DNA of 64,000 nucleotides from Rosa chinensis (GCF_002994745.2 NC_037091.1:15624501-15688500), one strand, 5' to 3'; positions 44,291 through 56,101 are shown, numbered from the stretch's first letter. A program made the numbers and translations. Notes: generated by a model not told the origin, from the letters alone.

Positions 44291-44700
44291 CGGAACCGGG
44301 TCTCAAACAGAAGGCGAAATGCAAATCCCAACTCTGCTTGCAGGTGTAATAGGCCCAATTGAGGTCAACTTTGGTCCTCTTGGCATCCTTGATGTTCCTC
44401 CCCGCGAAACCGGTAGTGGAGAAGCTTGTTGCCTTGCTCTCGGCTTAGATCCCAGACTCCAGAAGCCAAATGCGACCTCATTGACCTGCAAATCTTTCGC
44501 CTTTTTAGAATCGGAAACTCACCGCCCACTGATTGGGATTGGAGTTTTCAAGGCCGTCGGGGCTCAGATTGGGATTGGGGCGGTAACTGTCGTCGGGGCC
44601 AAGCTCGCGTTCGAGGCCGAAATTGGAATCCATTTTGGGGTGGGTGGTTGGTGGCTATTGATGTCGTCAGGTAAGTAAGGAAGTGTGGTGGCTGAGCTTG
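44291..44700. other. Rest of the Pack-MULE cargo, unidentified
   Basis: GC-rich and open over long stretches in several frames (for example 44262-44678 on the plus strand), but with no domain I recognise. It may be a second captured fragment. Confidence 0.35.
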
Positions 44701-45015
44701 CTTCGGAGGTTGCAGCGTTTTGGCTAGAACAAATTTAGCTGAACAAAATTCCAGAAGAAGAAGAAACAATGAAAAGAAAAAGAAATGAATTAATAAAAAC
44801 AAAAGGGTAAATTAGTCATTTAACTTTCTTTTTGTCTCCACGTGCTTGCCACGTCAATCAAATTGACGGCACTGTCAGAGATTTTAGACAGAAGTATCAC
44901 GTTGATGTCAAAATAAGTCTTTGGGTATCACATTGATACTTTTGAGAGTTTGAGTTTCAAATTGGCCTTGGCAGCATAGTTTGGGGACGGTGACTGAATT
45001 TTTCTCATTATAGTA

Positions 45016-46190
45016 TTATAGCCGCAACTCTTGAAGCCAAAAGAGAAACCTAAGGCCATTCAAGCATGATTCAATTTATAGCGAACATGGTCCTTATTGA
45101 GGTGCTTGGTCGAAGAAGTGATGCCCGACGGTCGATTGTAGCAAGGAATGGAATTGATGATTGGACTAGAACTTGCAGAGATGGCCAGCAATGGAATTTG
45201 TTAAGATAATCGGACTGGAATTTTCTCAGCGGTGATTGATCTGGGTTTCCAGCGTGGAGGCCGGCGGTGAGAAGTGGTGTCCGCCGGGCAAAGAGCTAAT
45301 ACAGCGAGATTGCGGATGCAGCGAGATGCTCAGCGAAGAGCCAATGCCAAGCTGCTAGGTGCTCAGAGCAGTGATCCGTGGTAACTTATGGCTACTGCCC
45401 GGCGCCATTGAAGACTAACCAATCTGCTCGACACAGTGAAACAAATGCAACTAGTCTTACCATAAACGAAAAGAGGGACATATTCCTGTTGATGTTCTAT
45501 TCCTGTTGTTCCAAAAATTTTAAAACTCAAAATCAAATTAAACTAGCCAAATAGCAGAGCATCATCATCAGCAATAACATAGAATAAAATCATCAGCATG
45601 CTATATAACATGAATCAAAAAAAGGGAGAAGATTAAACACAAACAAGTAACTAGGAACTCACAGATGAAGCTGTTAGGCGTTGAAACTGCACTAGGAAAG
45701 ACACCAATTTCTGGACAGAATATTGGTATTTGAAACGAGTCAATGGTTGGTCTATTTTCCTTGTTCAATAGGTTTTGTTTCTAGTCTAGTTTCTCTAGTT
45801 CAGCTTCAGCTTCCATTAGACTAGTTGTCGTTTTTTCTTTTAACCTGGGTGTTGTTTAATTGAAACTTATAATGATTGTTTCTTTAATTAGTTGGTATCA
45901 CCGACTGATATCCATTGATGATAAATTAATGGCTTTCTGAGGCTTATGAATATATAGCTTTCTTCTTTTGAATATTGAAAACGGAAGAAGGGTTTGAGCC
46001 TTCACTGTTTAGATTTCATTCGTTAGTTTGTTACAAGTGTGCCCCAAGTTCATGGATCTTAGGATGGGGAAGCAATTTCATGGCAAAGTTGTTGGTAATG
46101 TTGGAGAGATTTTGGATGAAATCTGGGTTAGAAAAAGAGATTTTGGATAATTTTTGGGTTGGAAAGAGCTAGGTTAATTTGGAGATTTTT
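45016..46190. other. Interior of the middle MULE-like element, no gene recognised
   Basis: GC-richer segment near 45240-45420 could be captured DNA. A 65-codon ORF at 45975-46172 has no recognisable domain. Confidence 0.4.
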
Positions 46191-46794
46191 CTTTTCACGT
46201 CGGCCCCATCAGAGCTGAGTTGGAATGTCACATCAGCGACTTAACGACTAAATTTGACAGAACCATGACAGATGGATCTATTGGACGAGAAATGATAGTC
46301 TGAGGTGTTTTTGATGAAATTGAAAGTTAAGAGACTGAATTGATTTTGGACTCAAACCATAAGGTAGTAACCAATATTTCTCTCTTAAAAAAAATATTTA
46401 TGTCAAAACAAAGATATAATATTTTATTTCACTACTTTGATAACATTAATGAAATAACATTGGTGGAATTGTCATGAGATTTTGAATAAAGAGGTCTACT
46501 GTTCAAATCTCATCATTGTAATTTTTTAATATTTTTAAAAACAAAATGAAATTCTTTGTTTGTAACGGGCTGACCCACAATTCGTCGTGCCAATGAGCCA
46601 ATATTCCTCGGCCCAACCCAACTCGTTTGAATAACGTGCTCGGATCATGCCGGGCCACTAACGGCCTTTGGGCCGTGCCTGGCCATTTTTAAACGTGCCA
46701 GACCCATGTCGTGCTCGTGCCTAACGGCTCGTTTGCCACCTCTACTCTAAAACCAAACAAAGTATAAAACCCACTTCTTCTTCTTCTTTTTTGT

Positions 46795-48180
46795 GGGGAA
46801 ATTACTGATCATTCCTTGTACTTTTCTCCTAAAAACAGTTCGGTCCATCGCCTTTTTAATTAAACAATTTAGTCCTTATTCTCTCTAGTTTTCATACAAT
46901 AGGTCCAAAATAACTATTTTACCCCTCACTTCCTTTTTTTTTCCTCTTTTTTTTTTTTTAAATTCTTTTATTTATTTATTATTATTATTATGTTTTCTGC
47001 ATCTCTCTCTCTCCCCTCCTAAAAACAAAATCCCTCCCTAAAACTCTCACAGCTCTCTCTCTCTCTCCCTCTCTCTCGCTGGAGTCAAACTCTCAGTGTC
47101 CTTCACCTAGGGATTGATCCGAAATCTGAATTCAACGACGACGATGTTGTTGAATCACTTGCAGAATGGGATCGAGGCGCCGAAGCTGGCCTGGTCTAGC
47201 CTTCCAAACTCGAATGAAGCCGAGAACGACGTCGTTGGGTTGAGGAAGAAGGACGACGAGGGCGCCAGTTTAATTTGGGGTTTCTTGGAGCTTTGAGTTT
47301 AATTTGGGTTTTGTTTTCGCCTCCTGAATTTGGATGAATCACTTACAATTTTGAGTTTAATTGCTGGTTTAAATGTTGGAGCTTTGGGTTTAATTTGGGG
47401 TTTAATCTGAGGTAGGCAAGCTGCGAGTGGAGCTCAGTGGAGGTGAGTTGGAAATGGGAGTGGAGCTGCTACCTTAGATCATAGAGTATAGTGGTAACAA
47501 TCGTAGCGACCTCTCCAAGCATGGTGGCGGATCAAGCGGTGAGGTTGATGCTAGGGTCGTTGATGATTACATTCATTGGTTGAGCCTGAGTGTAGCTGGA
47601 GATCCGACTGCAGTGGTAGGGAAGAAGCAGGTTGTTGACAGCGTGTCAGATCCATTGGTTGTGATGGACTAGATGGATGGGGTGGAGTCGTGGGTGACAG
47701 TGGAGTTCGTGCGAGGCACATGCATGCCGGCTCCTAGTTCTTCTCAAGGGTTTGGGTTTGGTCTTTCTGGGGTCAGTGCGGACGAGGAGAGAATGAACAG
47801 ATTGGGGGGAGGGAGGGAAGCAGCAGGTTGTTGACAGCGTGTTAGATCCATTGGCGGTGATGGATTAGATGGATGGGGTGGAGTCGTGGGTGACAGTGGA
47901 GTTCGTGCGAGGCAGATGCATACCGGCTCCGAGTTCTTCTCAAGAGTTTGGGTTTGGTCTTTCCAGGGTCAGTGCAGACGAGGAGAGAATGAGGAGATTG
48001 GGGGAGAGGGAGAGAGAGAGAGAGAGAGAGAATAAAAAAAAAAGGAAGTGAGGGGTAAAATAATCATTTTGGACCACATTGTGTGAAATTTGAATGTCTG
48101 AGCAGTAATTTGTTAAAATTAGGATAGTAGGAACTAAACTGTTGACGCCCTAAAAGTATAGAGAGTGACCAGTATTTTTT
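46795..48180. mobile_element. MULE-like inverted-repeat element
   Basis: The left arm (AATTACTGATCATTCCTTGTAC … TAACTATTTTACCCCTCAC) and inverted right arm (GTGAGGGGTAAAATAATCATTTTGGACC … GTATAGAGAGTGACCAGTATT) align over about 140 bp. The target duplication is hidden by T-runs at the ends. The interior has GC-rich gene-like sequence, including a 60-codon ORF at 47114-47296 (MIRNLNSTTTMLLNHLQNG, unidentified). Confidence 0.65.
47628..48017. repeat. 195-bp tandem duplication inside the MULE-like element
   Basis: GCAGGTTGTTGACAGCGTGT recurs at 47628 and 47823. The two copies (195-bp offset) stay about 93% alike by eye, ending in a GAGA run. Confidence 0.85.
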
Positions 48181-48189
48181 TTTTTTTTT

Positions 48190-49455
48190 TTTTGGTTTTT
48201 GTCCATTTACCCCATTTCTAGAGATTTTTTCCTACTTACCCCATTAAGTTTTTTTTAATTTCCCCTTACCCAAAACAATCTAAGGAAGTCTTCCCTAATA
48301 CCCTATTAAGTTTTTTGTTTTTAATTTTTTTTTTAGACTATTTTACCCTTACCCCTTTGTTACTTAGAGAGAGAGAGAGAGAACAGAAGAGAGAGGAACC
48401 ATAGGAGACTTCGCCGGATTCCCGTCAACTTCGCCTGATTTCGGCCAACTTCACCGGAATCCGATCACCTGTTGCCGCCAGCTAGACTTTTCTGAAAACC
48501 TCGCCGGAGATCCCCAAAGAGGTCGTTAGAAAGGTTTATTGCCTCCCAATACGTCTATTGCCCCTAAATAAACGTCCATTACCCTCAAATAGATGTCTAT
48601 TGCCCCCTATTGCCCACCAATAGAGGTTTATGAAACCTCGCCGGAAGTCTCCAAAAAGGTTGTCAGCAATCTCATATGGGGCCGGAGAGGTTTATTAACC
48701 CTCCGAATATACTTGTATTGTCCCCCGATAGAACTTTCAGTCTCAAGAATGGGAACTAATCTCCGTAAAATTAGACAAATAAAACTTTGATTAATGAAAA
48801 AAAAAAACGAGAAGATTACAACAATTCAAAATATTTATTGCCCAATAGACTTTTATTAGACGTCTATTGGGGAGCATAGACGCCTATTGCCCCCTAATAA
48901 AACATTTCTTTTTCTTTTTTCTTTCTTTCAGGGCTTTCTGCCCCCACTACAAAAAAGAAAAAGAAAAAAAAAGGGATACGAGGCCTGAGTTGAGGTACTC
49001 CGCCGGATCGGGTTTTGCAAAACGATGGCGGCTGATTGTTCCACGTCATCGACGAGGTCGATCGGAGCAGCAACGACGACTGGTGGTTATGCAAAATGAT
49101 CGGAGCGGCTGGTGGCTATGAAAAACTATCGGAGCAGAGGCTGGAAGCGTCGTCGACGAGGCTGGGAGCGACTTGAGAATCGCCTCCAGGTTATCCAGTT
49201 ATTTTCCGGCCATTTTGGTACCCTCTGGCATCGGAGCCTCCTTCATGGAGCAACCGAAGCTCGGAGGTGTCGGGTTTGAGTTGTCGCCGGCATCTAGAGA
49301 GAGTGGCAGTGGAAGTAATTGTTTAATTGAGTTGAGGGCAAAATGGTCATTTGGTGTTAATTTGGGTAGGTGGGAATAAAAATCTGTTGCTGAGGTAAGT
49401 GGGATCATTTTTGCTCAATTCTGTGCTTTGGGTCAATGACCTTTTTTTTTGTCAA
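48190..49455. mobile_element. Possible diverged MULE-like element
   Basis: Left side GTCCATTTACCCCATTTC … CTACTTACCCCATTAAG and the inverted right side (GTCATTGACCC … CCCACTTACCTCAGCAAC on the minus strand) are weakly matching inverted ends. The interior contains many copies of a GTCTATTGCCCC-type motif and GC-rich CGCCGG sequence, without a recognisable gene. Confidence 0.45.
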
Positions 49456-49820
49456 TGAAAGATATAATTAGATGGTTCAAATGGTACATCCAAATACAAG
49501 AGGTACAAGAGACCCCAGCAATAAGAGGCACATAGGCCCCAACAACAAGAGACACATAGGCCCAGCAATAGAGGCACTTAGGCTCAGCATAAGCAAAATA
49601 AAACTCATAATGGGTTTGGCCAAATTACAAGTAAGAAACCCAAAGATAAAAGAAAGAAACTCTAAAATTTCTAACAGCCAACACATCTTCATCAGCCACA
49701 AAGTCTTCCTGCCGCTGAAGTCAAGCTGTTGCTTGACGTGAATTCGTCGCCGCAGCATCAGATCGTACCACCTTGTCCACCGGTTGTGACACACGCCGGG
49801 CTCAAGAACGTCCAATAAAA
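49440..49820 (-). mobile_element. Possible 5'-truncated LINE 3' end
   Basis: Minus-strand reading ends in an A-rich tail (the T-run at 49441-49449 on the plus strand). Upstream is Leu/Ser/Phe-rich open sequence like the 3' untranslated part of plant L1 elements. No domain or target duplication found. Confidence 0.3.
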
Positions 49821-49839
49821 ATGATGCAGAACGGATGGC

Positions 49840-52000
49840 AGCCCAATTCGAAGAACAGTTAGATCGTGCTAAAGGAGGAAAACGAAAAGGTACTAGTAGA
49901 CACGAAACAGCTCGGTGTCCAATTGGGACGTGCCTTACCTTTCCGGAAAGGGAATCGCGCCAGAAACAAGATAGCCATGAGCTATGGCATTTTTCGGGCT
50001 TTCGGGGTCATTAGGGCCTCAAAACTGCATTTTTCTATTTTTCGGAGTTTTGGTTTTCCTAATTATTTTTGGATTGTTTTCGTTTTTACCCATGTCCTTT
50101 AGGGTTTCATTGTTAGTCGCCCTAGGGTTACTTTTCTCTTATTTAAGCAGCCGCAAGCGGCTGCAGAACCTATCTTTCAACTTTTAATCAATAAAATAGA
50201 GAATTTTCTCTTTTATTTCTGGTAGACTCCAGAACCCTTTTGTTAGGTTTATTGCTGGTAAACCTAGTTATCAATCCGACTGCGTCAAAAAACTGAGTAA
50301 TCGAAGAGGGAGTGATTACTGAGATACTCTGGACACCCTCTGTTCAGATAACAAATTTGCTTTCGTTTTAGTATAGATAAACGCTTTAGTACTAGTATCA
50401 AACCCGCTTCTTGATAATAGTATTAATATAGATAAAACTGAGAAAGTTTTAGACAAAGTGGGTTTGTCTCCCCACTTCTTAATAAAAACCTGTTTTAGTT
50501 TACGCTTTCTTCTTTTTTAATTATTTAGATTCAAGTCATCCTGCTATTTGTCAGCTTTCGTCAAAGTCGGTATAACTTATGCGTCATTATCCATTCAAGA
50601 ATAAACAAGTCTTGTCAATTACAAGTTGCATTGATCATTATACACCGCTTCAGATGAAATGGTAGAAAATAGGACCACATATTAGCGTAAGAAATCAAGT
50701 CTTATTTGCGGCCAGTTGATGATCTTTCTTTGCTTAGTAGTCTTGAACCAGATGTCTTCCACCGCAAGAGATCGAAATTCCATTCATAAATTCAGTGCGT
50801 ACCGGAGTAAAACCGATCCATATCCAAAGCTTGAAGCAAGCCTCAATCTTTCCCCATTCAGTCATCCGACCATGTTACTTGTTAAAGACTACGAAGCTTA
50901 TTCATGGTTTTACCTAGTTTGGTACTTTGTGGAAATGGTAGATTTGCTTACTACGTTCTCTTTGTTTTTGTTTACATGTTTCAGCTTTACGGGGTGACAT
51001 TATTATAAGTTATATTTATAGATGTTTCAGCTCAGACTTCAGTATATACAGTTATGAATTGTTACTCCGTTAATCCATCATTTGGTATGAAAAAAAAATG
51101 AGAGTGAGAGAGAGAGAGTAGTCCAGCATGAAGAAGTGAAGCATTAGCTCCCCTGTATCGATAGCTCAGATATATGCAACTATAGTAGAGGTCTGTTGAT
51201 TGGCTTGATTAGATTCTACTCAGCATGACTATTCATGCTCATCCGTTATTTCTCACTTTTAGAGATGTACAGAAGTTGTGCTCGATTTAGGGATTGCGGT
51301 TTAATACTATGTGCTCGGATAGTAGGTCTTTTGTAACTTGATGGTGTTCCCTAATAAATCTTAATTCGAGCACCGTTAGTTCTCGTCTTACTGGTTATTG
51401 TTTGTTATATTACCTCAGGTTTCCAACTTAATTTTGAATGCCGAGACATTAGAACCAGTAGCGGGAAGTGACAGTTATCTGGTAAGGTATAAGATCATGT
51501 TATTACAAATTAAGTCAAATAGGTGCTCGAATAATTCACGGACAGTGTTTTCAATTTACGCTAAATTTGGTTGATCTTTGCAGATATATGTTAATTGGAG
51601 AGAAAGAGCTAAGAAATGCACCTTCACAATCTGAAACCATATTGAAGCTGCCAACCACGTAAACTATTTAACTTCAATCCTCATCACGTTCCGATCTGAT
51701 CTATGTGGTTATCTGCATATGTGGGCGTTTAGCAGATTGGTTAGAAACCAAGTCCGACAGTGGAAGTCATAGACATTCTTCATAGGGTAGTAATTACCCT
51801 AAGCTCAAGCTGACCTAAACTACATTGGATTTGACCTCAAAGTCAAAGGATGGGTACGAGAAAGTCTACCTGAAATGGAAAGCATCGATTATGGAGTCCA
51901 CAACTTCAACTGAAGCGATCATAATGAAATGGATCCAAGAGGTTCAAGAGCTGAAAGAGCTCTCAAAGAACATTGTTGGTACCTTTAAATGAGAAGCAGA
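49840..52000. other. Intergenic stretch with a possible LTR remnant
   Basis: At 49980-50230 a TATA-like CTTATTTAAGCAG is followed within 50 bp by AATAAAATAG, an arrangement resembling a decayed LTR promoter and polyadenylation region, but no partner LTR was found. A 93-codon ORF (50716-50997) shows no domain. Nothing else recognised. Confidence 0.35.
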
Positions 52001-52049
52001 AGCTCCCTAAGAGGCACTCAAGGAGCTAGCGCTGCAACAAAGCGTTTTA

Positions 52050-52530
52050 ACATAGACCTAAGAGGTCCCAGAGATTGCAGCCCCCTAGATGTCGATCAAA
52101 GAGAAAGTTGTATCCAAGAGGTCCTTCGAGTTCTACTATAAGGTGCCTGAACATTGAACCCAAGAGTTCTATGATACCCAAGAAGTAGCTAAAGATTGGA
52201 ACCTACATGTCACTAAAGTGGTATCGAAAATTGGACCCAAGAGGTCTGAAGTTGCACCCAAAAGACTCATGAACAGGTTCCACCCCAGAAGTGCCTAAAG
52301 AGCTTGGACCCAAGAGTCTCTGAAGTTGCACCCATAAGATGCATGAATTAACAAGTTCCAACCTGGAAGTGCCTGAAAAGCTTGGACCCAAGGGGTCCAA
52401 AGGCTGCACCCAAAAGTCCAAATTTGCACCCATGAGGTCACTAAAACAAATATACGAAAGTGAGAACCAAAGATGTCCTTTGAGTGGGAGCCAAGAGGTC
52501 AAGCTCTATGAAAGCTGGGTGCAAGAAGAT
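52050..52530. repeat. Degenerate tandem repeats (AAGAGGTC/GCACCCAA motifs)
   Basis: Recurrent short blocks such as CCCAAGAGGTC, GAAGTTGCACCCA(A/T)AAG, AAGTGCCTGAA and CTTGGACCCAAG occur about every 20 bp and in a higher-order unit of roughly 85-90 bp. ORFs of 67-99 codons on both strands follow from the repeat. Confidence 0.65.
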
Positions 52531-52559
52531 CAACTATGCTGACCAGGCAAACTTTAGAA

Positions 52560-53440
52560 GAACAAGAATTGATCGAAGTACCCAACCTTGTTGTGGTACT
52601 TCTTCTAATTAGTCCAAAAAGACGTTTGCCTCAAGGCAAGAAAAGATCCTTGAAGTCCCGCAGAGACCTAAATCTCAATTTTACTTGGGGGTAACTTTCT
52701 CCACACTCCCAAGGGGTGTTACTTCACAATCCAAGGAAATTTGCTTCTCAAAGCATAACAAATATGTATACTTTTCTCCAGATCCTGATGGCAAGGTACA
52801 TATTTCTATACGCTAAAACTATCAACGAGCAATCTTACTTAAACATCAGCATCTTTAATCAGTGCCACATCAGTTTCCCAGGCTAGGTTTCGATGTTTCT
52901 TGCAAGTTTTGGTGGATAATTAGGGATGTCATAATTCCAAACATTTGAGCATAATTCTATACGCTGAAACTATCAATAAGCAACCTTAAAAATGGCATTT
53001 CAGAAGTAATTTCAAACATGTCTTTAATTTGGTAAAGTTTGGCTAATATGACATTTTCATTAATTGAAGAATACATATATGCCTTTTTGTCTTATATGTT
53101 GGGTATTTGGTAGGAACTTTTCTTGCAATCTGTTGGAAAGATCTTCCCTCGCGTTGACAAATTTCTTCCCTCGCGTCACACAAATAAGGTAAGTCTCAAA
53201 TGCTTATTAGCTTCATCCGTCCAAGTATAACCATCACATATCTATGGCATGTTTTTACTAATAAGAAATTGGAATGGAAAGAATGATAATGGGGTCATTC
53301 CAACGTTTCTTACACAATACAGAAAATTAAAAATTTATACCAAAAATATCTTTGCTTTCATGATGATACCTAAATGCCATCAAATTTGAAGCTTAATAGA
53401 TTCTCTATATCTTCTTGTTTTATGGGAATACTACAATATT
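52560..53440. other. Intergenic stretch, nothing coding
   Basis: A short block (CTATACGCT(A/G)AAACTATCAA) occurs twice, near 52807 and 52957. Otherwise unassigned. Confidence 0.45.
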
Positions 53441-53446
53441 AAGACT

Positions 53447-53686
53447 AAAGATTAAACAAGACGTTACATCGCCGCTACCAACAATCTCTCATTTGATGGG
53501 CAATCTAGAAAATGTCCTGCATAATTCTATATCAATGGGCTGGGCTGGAACACTGGCCAGTTTCGTAAGTCCTGTTGGGTTAAGGTCATAGGTTTGCCCT
53601 GTCCCTGGTAGTGTAGGGTAGCCTCCCTCTTACTGAACTTTTTGTAACAAAAAAAAAAAAAAAAAGATTAAACAGGACATCACATC
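53447..53686 (+). mobile_element. Short poly(A) retroposon with ~24-bp target duplications
   Basis: Flanking repeats AAAGATTAAACAAGACGTTA (53447 on) and AAAGATTAAACAGGACATCA (53663 on) continue to ACATC/CACATC, about 24 bp with three differences. The insert between them is about 190 bp and ends in GAACTTTTTGTAAC plus an A-run. A long target duplication with a poly(A) tail is the signature of LINE machinery; it is a 5'-truncated LINE or a SINE. I saw no clear A and B boxes. Confidence 0.8.
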
Positions 53687-54084
53687 TTTTTTGGAGTAGG
53701 AGTAAATGAGAGACCACCTAACTTCAGAAGCGCTCTAAATGCAAACATTTTGAAAATAACAAACTATGAAACCAACAATTAAAAAATCAAACACTTAACT
53801 TAGGGAGCTCAATGTGTCGTTTCACATATAAAAGAAGGTTAATACTCCAAAACCTAAACCTAGCCATGCCTAGGAGGAGGCACAACATCATGTTCCTCTT
53901 TTGATGCAGGGCCATGAGTTAAATATGTACAAGACATTCCAAAAGTCAAAGAAAGAGTAAAACACGGGAGTTCCAATCACCAAAAGTAGAAGCGATCATA
54001 CGTAGATGTAAGTACAACAGTAGCAATCCTAAGAAAAGAGTTGGCCCAAAATAATCCTAAGGAAAGACCCACCAACTAGAGTCA

Positions 54085-54551
54085 TGTTACTTTGGTGTCG
54101 TTAAGTTGAGACATTATCGGTACAATAATGGATCATGGGCCACACTCGTCACTGTTTAGCATAGTATCAGAGTGGGTCCCTCTCCAATTGTCATGGACCT
54201 AATTTGGGTTCCTTAAATTGGCCATTGAAAATATTTCAAATGAATTGTTACTTAATTGGACAAGTCTTCGATGTGAGACTTGTGCCCTAATTTCCAATGT
54301 GGAATTGAATTTGTTAATTGATTGCATGTGCAGACCTAAAGCGAGATTGCATATGATGGGGCATATTAGAGAGAAAAGATTCTACATTAGAAAAATGACA
54401 AAAAATAATATAACTTATAAGTGGGTGACTCCACTCAATTGTACTGAGACATTTTATAATTAAAATTCAACACATAATGAGTAGTTAAGTGGAGACAATA
54501 TCAATACATTTATGGGTCATGGACTCATGGCTCACATATGCCGCTGTTTAA
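54085..54551 (+). mobile_element. TRIM-like element, second copy, 5' LTR truncated
   Basis: The end of a 5' LTR (…GGGCCACACTCGTCACTG, TTTAGCA) is followed by TAGTATCAGAG, a decayed PBS, then an internal region. A near-complete 3' LTR (about 54366-54551) contains ACTTATAAGTGGGTG and CAATTGTACTGAG. It is the reverse-complement relative of the element at 1-455 and shares the internal block around ATTGGAAATT. Confidence 0.65.
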
Positions 54552-55700
54552 TAATTCATACATTGAGAGAAAGGGAAACTGTTGAGAAGGAAGGATGATG
54601 GTCCAATTAATGGGTTTGGTGATGTGGCTGCAGCAATAGTAGGTTTTGGGGTTTTCTATATTCAATTGAGCACATTCGTGAGAGAATGTGGAAAAATTAT
54701 TTCAGAGTTGCCGCATCTATTAATCTTGTGGATCTATGAATGGTAAAATGAATTGAAACAATACGAAGCACCACGCATAAAATTCAACCAAAGAAACACC
54801 ACACTAGATACAGCTAGCCGGACAATGTTGTCTAGACCTGGAGAGTTAGTGAACATTGGACCAGAGTGGCCTCTCAAGAATAAAATGTACACATTTTCAT
54901 CACAATATTGGACAACCAAACAAAAACATAGAAATTAAAAGAAAGTCAATGGATTTCGCTACAACACATCAATGCACTGAACATCAAGTAGACTAATTTG
55001 ATTAAGAGGTAAATTAACTCCATTCATGGGTAGACTAGTATGTATAGGAGTACTTCTATATCAAACTAGTCTATTTATGTGTTAAATTAAGTCAACCTCT
55101 ATATCGAATTAAGACTACTTGATCGATGTATTTGTACATTGATGTATCATAAAACTTATCACAAGTGAAAAATGCAAAACTGATTATTTGCCGGTGTTTA
55201 AAGGTCTTCATGCTCTTCCCCTTTCTGTACAGCTACATACTTCATCTGTTCATCAAGCTAATTGGCTTTTCTTCTTCAAACATCATGTTGATAGATCATA
55301 ATTCTAATGGGATGGTGCAATACTTTTCAGCAAGAGAAAATAATGAAGTTGCTAGTTTGCAAATAACTAAAACATTCAATTCCCTACGTGGGAAACAAGA
55401 AATTTCACCGTTAATGAGGAAAAGAAATCAGTGAACCACAAAGCTAAACACTAGATATTCCATTCATCTCCTTCGATGAAAATGTAGCGAAAAGTTGCCA
55501 TACTTGCCAAAAACAAAAACAAAAAAACAAAAACGCGAACTAGTCAACGAAATGAACGTGAAGTGTACGTTGATACTCCTAGCAGCCAAATTATAATCAG
55601 ACTTCAACTAACTCATGGTTTCCTCGAATCACAGTCTCACTAGTCATTTCCACTCTTACCCTTGTCGTTGAAAAAAAAACAAACTAAAGAAAAACACAGC
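54552..55700. other. Intergenic stretch, nothing recognised
   Basis: AT-rich with chance ORFs up to 89 codons. A degenerate pair of similar lines near 54985-55110 mentions ATTAAGTCAACCTC/AGGTAAATTAACTCC-like sequence. No gene called. Confidence 0.4.
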
Positions 55701-55726
55701 GCAGCTCCTCACTCTTTTCCGACCAC

Positions 55727-55930
55727 GTGGACCGCCGCCACAAGTCCTATCTTCGTCAGATGGTAGCTACTCGCTATTACTTCCGCTTCCGTTTGGTCGC
55801 TGTCGCACCGGAATTGACTGGTCTCTTCTCCGGCGTCTCCTCAACAGTTCGCAGATTGGACCCTTACTACGATCCTATTTCTCCAGTGGTCAACCACTCA
55901 ACCCGTTGGCAACAAGTGAACGGCACTTAG
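55727..55930 (+). CDS. Hypothetical small ORF, 67 codons, doubtful
   Basis: The ORF starts MDRRHKSYLRQMVATRYYF and ends TRWQQVNGT. Its base composition is more gene-like (higher GC) than the flanks. No domain, signal peptide or splice context recognised. It may be a gene fragment or chance. Confidence 0.2.
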   Translation: MDRRHKSYLRQMVATRYYFRFRLVAVAPELTGLFSGVSSTVRRLDPYYDPISPVVNHSTRWQQVNGT

Positions 55931-56101
55931 CCGCACCACCACGTGGTGCTGCTAATCAATCAGTGTCCAGCAGGGGTGTATTTTGAATATTGCACTTTTA
56001 AAAAGCAGGAACAATTTCAGATTAAGGAAAAAAATTTTTGGTGTCTGAGTCTGGTACGTCTGACGTACGCAAGATTTTTTCGAGATTTTTATAACTAAAC
56101 C

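Larger units (their letters stand above)
43408..45006. mobile_element. Pack-MULE (1.6 kb) with captured Agenet-domain gene fragment
   Basis: Termini GAGAAAAATTCAGTCACC and its inverse GGTGACTGAATTTTTCTC. TIRs of about 160 bp include the shared stretches CCAAACTATGCTGCCAAGGC and GACATCAACGTGATACTTC. A 9-bp duplication with one mismatch flanks it. No transposase. The gene-derived interior (about 43900-44700) contrasts in GC content with the TIRs. An A-run of about 38 bases lies near 43629-43664. Confidence 0.88.
43190..46375. mobile_element. MULE-like long inverted-repeat element nested in the hAT
   Basis: Left arm GTTTGGGTCCAAAATCAATTC … CATTCCAACTCAGCT and right arm its inverted counterpart (…AATTGATTTTGGACTCAAACC near 46340-46360) align over about 170 bp. 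Exact ends and target duplication could not be fixed. Long TIRs and size favour a MULE. Confidence 0.65.
42739..46744. mobile_element. hAT-like element carrying nested MULEs
   Basis: Left end TAGAGATGAAGAACAGCC and right end …TTTGCCACCTCTA match the hAT terminal pattern TAGAG(G/A)TG. Subterminal sequence at both ends is rich in GGGCC/CGGGC and GTGCC motifs. The 8-bp flanks CTGTAAAA (42731-42738) and CTCTAAAA (46745-46752) differ at one base, the expected hAT duplication length. No transposase of its own; much of its length is nested elements. Confidence 0.75.
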
